Source of the DNA: Wenxinia marina DSM 24838
Lineage (GTDB): Bacteria > Pseudomonadota > Alphaproteobacteria > Rhodobacterales > Rhodobacteraceae
Direction of reading: 5' to 3'
DNA: 64,000 nt
Assembly (NCBI RefSeq): GCF_000379485.1
Contig: NZ_KB902280.1
Coordinates: 61,183-125,182, forward strand
In this document: positions 60,015 through 64,000 of the stretch, piece after piece
Layout: the number at the start of each line of letters is the position of its first letter
How positions within the stretch are numbered: position 1 is the first letter of the stretch
Translations under genes and position numbers: made by a program
The notes under the pieces: model-generated
Databases searched by the model: none
What the model saw: the letters and a program-made list of their open reading frames with translations, nothing else
Told to the model about the DNA's origin: nothing

Positions 60015-60584
60015 ATGACAGTCACCCGTCGACATTTCCTCGCCAGCGCCGCGGCCGCCGTCTTCGCTGCGCCCGCCGCGGCGCAGACCGCCGAGCAGCG
60101 GGTCGTGCAGATTCCCTACGAATGGTTGCCGACCGACGTCGAGCTGGCCGCCGCGACGCAGCCGGGCGTGATCCACGTCGACCTGGCGAACACCTGGCTG
60201 TACTGGATCACCGGCCCGCAGGCGGCGCGGCGCTACAAGATCGCCGTCGGCGCCGCAGGCCGCAACTTCCGCGGGCAGGCGACGATCCGGCGCAAGGCCG
60301 AATGGCCCTCCTGGACCCCCACCGCCTCGATGATCCGGGCCGAGCCGCACATCTACGCACAGAGCGCCGGGGGCCTTCCGGGCGGGCATCCGCGCAATCC
60401 GCTGGGGGCGCGGGCGCTGTATCTGTATCAGGGCAACCGCGACACGCTGTACCGTATCCACGGCACGCCGCAGCCCTGGACGATGGGGCGCAGCTTCTCG
60501 TCCGGGTGCATCCGGATGATCAACGAGCACATGATCGACCTGTACGACCGCGTGCCCATCGGCACCCGCGTCGTCGTCGGGTGA
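60015..60584 (+). CDS. L,D-transpeptidase (YkuD domain), second of a tandem pair
   Basis: The 189-residue paralogue of the preceding enzyme has a signal peptide (TVTRRHFLASAAAAVFAAPAAA) and the active site HGTPQPWTMGRSFSSGCIRM with Cys165. Both share PGVIHVDxxxxxLYWxxxP and GNPLGARALYLY-type blocks, showing gene duplication. The stop overlaps the start of the methyltransferase gene (GTGA). Confidence 0.92.
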   Translation: MTVTRRHFLASAAAAVFAAPAAAQTAEQRVVQIPYEWLPTDVELAAATQPGVIHVDLANTWLYWITGPQAARRYKIAVGAAGRNFRGQATIRRKAEWPSWTPTASMIRAEPHIYAQSAGGLPGGHPRNPLGARALYLYQGNRDTLYRIHGTPQPWTMGRSFSSGCIRMINEHMIDLYDRVPIGTRVVVG

Positions 60585-61225
60585 GTTTCGGCCCGGGCGA
60601 CCGGGCCGCGTTCCTGCAGGCCCGCCTCCGGGCCGAGCCGGTGCCCCACCGGGGCGATCTCCGCCTGCTCGTCGCGCACGACCGCTCGCGCCTGTCCGAC
60701 CTCGACCGGCTGACCGGGCGGGCGCAGCCCTACCCCTACTGGGCGCACCTCTGGCCGGGGGGTCTGGCGCTGGCGCAGCATCTGGGGCGGGTGCCCGAGA
60801 TCGTCCGCGGAAAACGGGTTCTGGATCTGGGCGCCGGGACCGGACTCGTCGCGGTCGCGGCGGCACGGGCCGGCGCGGCGGAGGTAACGGCCTCCGACCT
60901 CGATCCGATGGCCGAGACGGCGATCTGGCTCAACGCGGGGCTGAACGCGGTCGAGGTGGAGACGGTGGGCGACCTTCTTGGCGGCCCGGCCGGCGAGGCC
61001 GAGATGATCCTGGTCGGCGACCTGTTCTACGACGCGCGGATCGGGATGCGGGCGCTGGCCTACCTGCGCCGCTGCCAGCTGGCGGGGGCCGAGGTGCTGA
61101 TCGGCGATCCCGGCCGCGCGCCCCTGCCGCGGGAGGCGCTGACGGCGGTGGCGACGTACCCGGTGCGCGACGTGGGCGACGATCCGCGCGGACCGGAGCG
61201 GACGGCGACGGTGTGGCGCCTGTAG
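60581..61225 (+). CDS. Class I methyltransferase resembling ETF-beta lysine methyltransferase
   Basis: The 214-residue protein has the SAM motif VLDLGAGTGLVAVAAARAGAAEVTASDLDP and, before it, PYPYWAHLWPGGLALAQHL, the pattern of bacterial METTL20-like enzymes that methylate the electron-transfer flavoprotein beta subunit. The family's post-I motif NAGLNAVEVETVGDLL is also present. The GTG at 60581 is coupled to the L,D-transpeptidase stop. PrmA-like substrates are an alternative. Confidence 0.82.
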   Translation: MSFGPGDRAAFLQARLRAEPVPHRGDLRLLVAHDRSRLSDLDRLTGRAQPYPYWAHLWPGGLALAQHLGRVPEIVRGKRVLDLGAGTGLVAVAAARAGAAEVTASDLDPMAETAIWLNAGLNAVEVETVGDLLGGPAGEAEMILVGDLFYDARIGMRALAYLRRCQLAGAEVLIGDPGRAPLPREALTAVATYPVRDVGDDPRGPERTATVWRL

Positions 61226-61277
61226 GGTGGGTGAAACCCACCGCGACCGGCCCGACGGTGGGTTTCACCCACCCTGC
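61222..61277. repeat. Inverted pair of REP hairpins (BIME-like)
   Basis: GTAG at 61222-61225, which contains the methyltransferase TAG stop, is followed by GGTGGGT-GAA-ACCCACC at 61226-61242. The inverted partner GGTGGGT-TTC-ACCCACC lies at 61257-61273 and is followed by CTGC, the complement of a GCAG head. The two hairpins are 14 bases apart, as in bacterial interspersed mosaic elements mobilised by RAYT proteins. Confidence 0.8.
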
Positions 61278-61298
61278 CCGCCCGGCGAACCGGGCGGG
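61277..61298. terminator. Bidirectional hairpin between convergent genes
   Basis: CCCGCCCGG-CGAA-CCGGGCGGG is a perfect 9-bp stem with a tetraloop between the methyltransferase and peroxiredoxin stops. A T tract is missing on both sides. Confidence 0.5.
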
Positions 61299-61310
61299 TG
61301 GATGGCTGGT

Positions 61311-61964
61311 TCAGGCCGGCTGCTTCGTCGTCCGCAGGTACGGCAGCACCTTCTTGAAGTCGCCGAACTTGGCCTTGGCGTCGTCGTCCGACAGCGTCGC
61401 GGGGATGATGACGTCCTGCCCGACCTGCCAGTTCGCCGGGGTCGCGACGCCCTTGCCCGAGGTCAGCTGCAGCGCGTCCAGCGCCCGCAGCACCTCGGCG
61501 AAGTTCCGACCGACCGTCATCGGATAGGTCATCGACAGCTTCAGCTTCTTGTCCGGGCCGACGATGTAGACGACGCGGACCGTCGCGGTGTCGTTCGGCG
61601 TGCGGCCATCGGGCAGGTACGCCTCCGCCGGCAGCATGTCGAACGCCTTGGACAGTTCCAGCCCGTTGTCGGCGACGATGGCGAAGTCGGCCTTCGCGCC
61701 GCCCGCCGTCTCGATGTCGGCTTTCCACCTCACGTGCTCGTCGACGCCGTCGACGGATACGCCGAGAACCTTGGTGTTCCGCTTGGCCCACTCGTCCGCG
61801 AGCTGCGCCACGGCGCCGAACTCGGTGGTGCAGACCGGGGTGAAGTCCTTGGGATGGCTGAAGATGATCGCCCAGCCGTCGCCGATCCAGTCGTGCAGGG
61901 CGAAGCTGCCCTGGTCGGTGGTGACGGTGAGGTTCGGAATCTCGTCGTTGATGCGCAGCGCCAT
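61311..61964 (-). CDS. 1-Cys peroxiredoxin (Prx6 type)
   Basis: The 217-residue peroxidase reduces hydrogen peroxide and organic peroxides. The peroxidatic Cys45 is in SHPKDFTPVCTTEFG, and it is the only cysteine in the protein, which makes it a 1-Cys Prx. The C-terminal Prx6-type region (YPMTVGRNFAEVLRALDALQ, GWQVGQDVIIPATLSDDDAKAKF-like) is complete. GGAGGTGCCCC precedes the ATG. Confidence 0.95.
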   Translation of the reverse strand: MALRINDEIPNLTVTTDQGSFALHDWIGDGWAIIFSHPKDFTPVCTTEFGAVAQLADEWAKRNTKVLGVSVDGVDEHVRWKADIETAGGAKADFAIVADNGLELSKAFDMLPAEAYLPDGRTPNDTATVRVVYIVGPDKKLKLSMTYPMTVGRNFAEVLRALDALQLTSGKGVATPANWQVGQDVIIPATLSDDDAKAKFGDFKKVLPYLRTTKQPA

Positions 61965-62224
61965 GGGGCACCTCCTTTCGTGTCGACTTGGCCCCGATAT
62001 AGGCGCACCCCCGCCATCGGTGCCAGTGCTCCTGCGGATTTCAGGACATCCGGCCTGCGCACGCTTCCGCCGGGGAACAGGCGGTCTGCTCGCGTGGAGA
62101 GGTGCGGAACGCGGCGCCGCCGACTCTACTTCATGTGCAACAGAGCACGCTTCCTGATCGCAGCTGCCTATTCGGCGCGTTCCTGCCGCGCCCTATCTTC
62201 AGCGCATCGCAGGAGGATCACACC

Positions 62225-63151
62225 ATGCTGACCCAGATCAACGGCCTTCACCATGTCACCGCGCTCGCCTCGTCGGCGTCCGCGAACAACGCGTTCTTCA
62301 CCGACACACTCGGCCTGCGCCGCGTCAAGAAGACGGTGAACTTCGACGCGCCCGACGTCTACCACCTCTATTACGGCGACGCCGCCGGCACACCCGGCAG
62401 CGTCATGACCTACTTCCCGTTCCGCAACGCGGCCCGCGGCCGGCCCGGCACCGGCGAGACAGGCGTCACCGCCTTCGCCGTACCGACGGGCACGCTGACG
62501 GCGTGGTCCGACCGCCTCGCCGGCCGCCAGGTGGCCAATCTCGCGACCGAGAGCCGGTTCGGCGAGGCCCGCCTCGCCTTCGACGGCCCGGACGGGGAAC
62601 GCCTGGCGCTGGTCGAGGCGGAGGACGATCGCGCCCCCTGGACCCAAGGCGGCGTACCCGAGGAGATGGCCATCCGCGGCTTCCACTCCGTCGGCCTGCG
62701 CCTGGCGGACGTCGGGGCGCAGGGCGAACTTCTGCGCTTCATGGGCTACGAGGAGGCCGGGCGCGAGGGCCACGTGACCCGCTTCTTCCTGCCGCGGCAC
62801 AACGGCGCCGGCGTGGTGGACATCGAGGTCCGCCCGGATCTGCCGCACGCCACACAAAGCGCCGGATCGGTCCACCACGTCGCCTTTGCCGTCGACAACC
62901 GGGCCCGACAGCTGGAGGTGCGCGAGGCCCTGGCCGATACCGGCTTCCAGGTGACGCCACCGATCGACCGGGACTACTTCTGGGCGATCTATTTCCGTAC
63001 GCCCGGCGGCGTGCTGTTCGAGGTGGCCACCGACGAGCCCGGCTTCGCCCGCGACGAGGATCCGGCGCACCTGGGGGAGGCGCTGAAACTGCCGAGCCAG
63101 CACGCGCATCTGCGCAGCCGTCTCGAGCGCGAGCTGGAGCCGCTATCGTGA
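62225..63151 (+). CDS. VOC ring-cleaving dioxygenase (MhqO-like)
   Basis: The 308-residue protein has two VOC modules, each with metal-binding residues: GLHHVTALASSASANNAFFTDTLGLR, SVHHVAFAV and the terminal Glu in GVLFEVATDEPGFARDE. This is the pattern of hydroquinone-specific dioxygenases MhqO/LinE. AGGAGG lies before the ATG. It is coupled to an MhqD-type hydrolase gene, the pair used for quinone detoxification in Bacillus; the same use here is inference. Confidence 0.87.
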   Translation: MLTQINGLHHVTALASSASANNAFFTDTLGLRRVKKTVNFDAPDVYHLYYGDAAGTPGSVMTYFPFRNAARGRPGTGETGVTAFAVPTGTLTAWSDRLAGRQVANLATESRFGEARLAFDGPDGERLALVEAEDDRAPWTQGGVPEEMAIRGFHSVGLRLADVGAQGELLRFMGYEEAGREGHVTRFFLPRHNGAGVVDIEVRPDLPHATQSAGSVHHVAFAVDNRARQLEVREALADTGFQVTPPIDRDYFWAIYFRTPGGVLFEVATDEPGFARDEDPAHLGEALKLPSQHAHLRSRLERELEPLS

Positions 63152-63744
63152 CCTACGACGCGGCCCGCACGAGGGGGGCGCCCGGCGCCCCCCTGTTCCT
63201 CACCTTCCATGGCACCGGGGGGACCGAACGACAATTCCACGGCCTCGCGGGACAGCTGCGCCCCGGCGCGCATGTCGTCTCCCCCCGCGGCGACGTCAGC
63301 GAGAGCGGCGCCCTGCGCTACTTCCGCCGAACCGCAGAGGGCGTCTACGACATGGACGACCTCGGCCGACGGACGGAGGCGATGGCCGACTTCATCGCCG
63401 CCGAGCGCGCTGCCGCAGGCGCGGACCGGGTGATCGGCCTCGGCTATTCCAACGGGGCGAACATACTCGCCTCCGTCGCCTTCGCCCGGCCCGAGCTGGT
63501 GGACGACCTGATCCTGTTCCACCCGCTGATCCCGTTCGACCCGCCGCCGGCGCCGGGCCTGACCGGCCGGCGGATCCTCGTCACCGCCGGCGAACGCGAC
63601 CCGATCTGCCCGCCGGGTCTGACGCGCGCCCTCATCGCCCGCCTCCGATCCGGCGGCGCGATCGTCGACGCGCACTGGCACCCGGGCGGGCACGAACTCG
63701 TCCCGTCCGAGATCGCGGCGGCCCGGGCTTTCCTGGAGGCCTGA
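63148..63744 (+). CDS. MhqD-like carboxylesterase (alpha/beta hydrolase)
   Basis: The 198-residue hydrolase belongs to the phospholipase/carboxylesterase family: FLTFHGTGGTERQFHGLA (oxyanion), the nucleophile in GLGYSNGANILAS (GYSNG), an Asp in TAGERDPICPP and a His in HPGGHELVPSE. The GTG at 63148 overlaps the dioxygenase stop (GTGA). In MhqOD operons it is thought to act on the ring-cleavage product. Confidence 0.87.
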   Translation: MTYDAARTRGAPGAPLFLTFHGTGGTERQFHGLAGQLRPGAHVVSPRGDVSESGALRYFRRTAEGVYDMDDLGRRTEAMADFIAAERAAAGADRVIGLGYSNGANILASVAFARPELVDDLILFHPLIPFDPPPAPGLTGRRILVTAGERDPICPPGLTRALIARLRSGGAIVDAHWHPGGHELVPSEIAAARAFLEA

Positions 63745-63763
63745 GGGCGGAAGGTGGAAACGC

Positions 63764-63797
63764 AAAAGCGGCGCCAAGTACTGGCGCCGCTTTTTGC
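63764..63797. terminator. Bidirectional terminator between the hydrolase and the rRNA operon
   Basis: AAAAGCGGCGCCA at 63764-63776 pairs perfectly with TGGCGCCGCTTTT at 63782-63794 around AGTAC. There is a T run on each strand, so it ends both the plus-strand operon and the minus-strand rRNA operon. Confidence 0.93.
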
Positions 63798-63811
63798 TGA
63801 TGTGTGTGATT

Positions 63812-63888
<77 letters not shown>

Positions 63889-63931
63889 CCAAGTCGGTAT
63901 CGTTAAGAGAGAGGTTAGCCGTTTCTTATCA

Positions 63932-64000
63932 GGTCTGGCGGTGACTTACTCTCCCACGTCTTGAGACGCAGTACCATCAGCGCGACGGGTCTTAACTTCC
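63932..64000 (-). rRNA. rrf: 5S ribosomal RNA, 3' part
   Basis: The gene runs out of the window. About 69 nt of the 3' part are present on the minus strand, beginning GGAAGTTAAGACCCGTC and ending with CACCGCCAGACC, which is typical of alphaproteobacterial 5S. The exact 3' end is uncertain by a few bases. The rest of the rRNA operon lies beyond the edge. Confidence 0.93.

Overview
The window is chromosomal DNA of a very GC-rich alphaproteobacterium, most likely a member of the Rhodobacterales (Rhodobacteraceae/Paracoccaceae). Three things point there: the codon use and GC content (about 70 percent by eye), an rRNA operon ending in 5S followed by initiator tRNA at the right edge, and an SOS operator of the alphaproteobacterial GTTC-N7-GTTC type. 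No prophage, insertion sequence, plasmid gene or CRISPR array was seen. Genes are dense, and many pairs are joined by 4-nt ATGA or GTGA overlaps.

Layout. 0-8 kb: an uptake operon with the end of an acyl-CoA ligase, all five parts of a branched-chain-amino-acid-type ABC transporter, an HhH-GPD-like protein and a PaaK-type CoA ligase; a low-GC gene for a small exported protein sits between the two permeases. 8.4-16 kb: a PLDc_N membrane peptide, a minus-strand run (aldo/keto reductase, GNAT, GH43 xylosidase, nadD, S13 D-Ala-D-Ala peptidase) and a PAS-GGDEF-degenerate-EAL protein. 16-19.3 kb: ettA, a REP-associated tyrosine transposase (RAYT) with nearby hairpins, and a cold-shock gene. 19.4-22.8 kb: purine/ureide catabolism (ureidoglycine aminohydrolase, allA, puuD) plus trxC. 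22.8-29.5 kb: two transglutaminases and a circularly permuted ATP-grasp/alpha-E protein, a widespread predicted peptide-ligase and peptidase system of unknown product. 29.5-40.4 kb: ubiX, rplY, amylosucrase-like GH13, GFA protein, alpha-hydroxy-acid oxidase, ZIP transporter, pentapeptide protein, trpA, nat, VOC protein, ychF.

40.6-43.8 kb: a two-gene DNA-repair cassette (radical SAM/HhH protein and DUF4130-UdgX fusion) behind a LexA-type operator; the UdgX domain lacks its usual Fe-S cysteines. 44-48.3 kb: cyclic-di-GMP genes (SUOX-fold exported protein, GGDEF-EAL protein, 5TM-GGDEF cyclase, small unknown). 48.5-58 kb: tRNA-Ser(GCT), an esterase, a PhyH oxygenase, then truB, rpsO and pnp with other genes inserted between them. 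58-64 kb: a Stealth-type phosphotransferase, tandem L,D-transpeptidases, an ETF-beta-type methyltransferase, 1-Cys peroxiredoxin, an MhqO/MhqD-like pair, then tRNA-fMet and 5S rRNA on the minus strand.

The non-coding DNA is rich in repeats: an approximately 177-bp tandem duplication at 7.9-8.27 kb, a 155-bp dispersed repeat at 20.3 and 31.3 kb in opposite orientation, a 32-nt repeat at 5.1 and 40.4 kb, and GTAG-headed REP hairpins at 20.4 and 61.2 kb.
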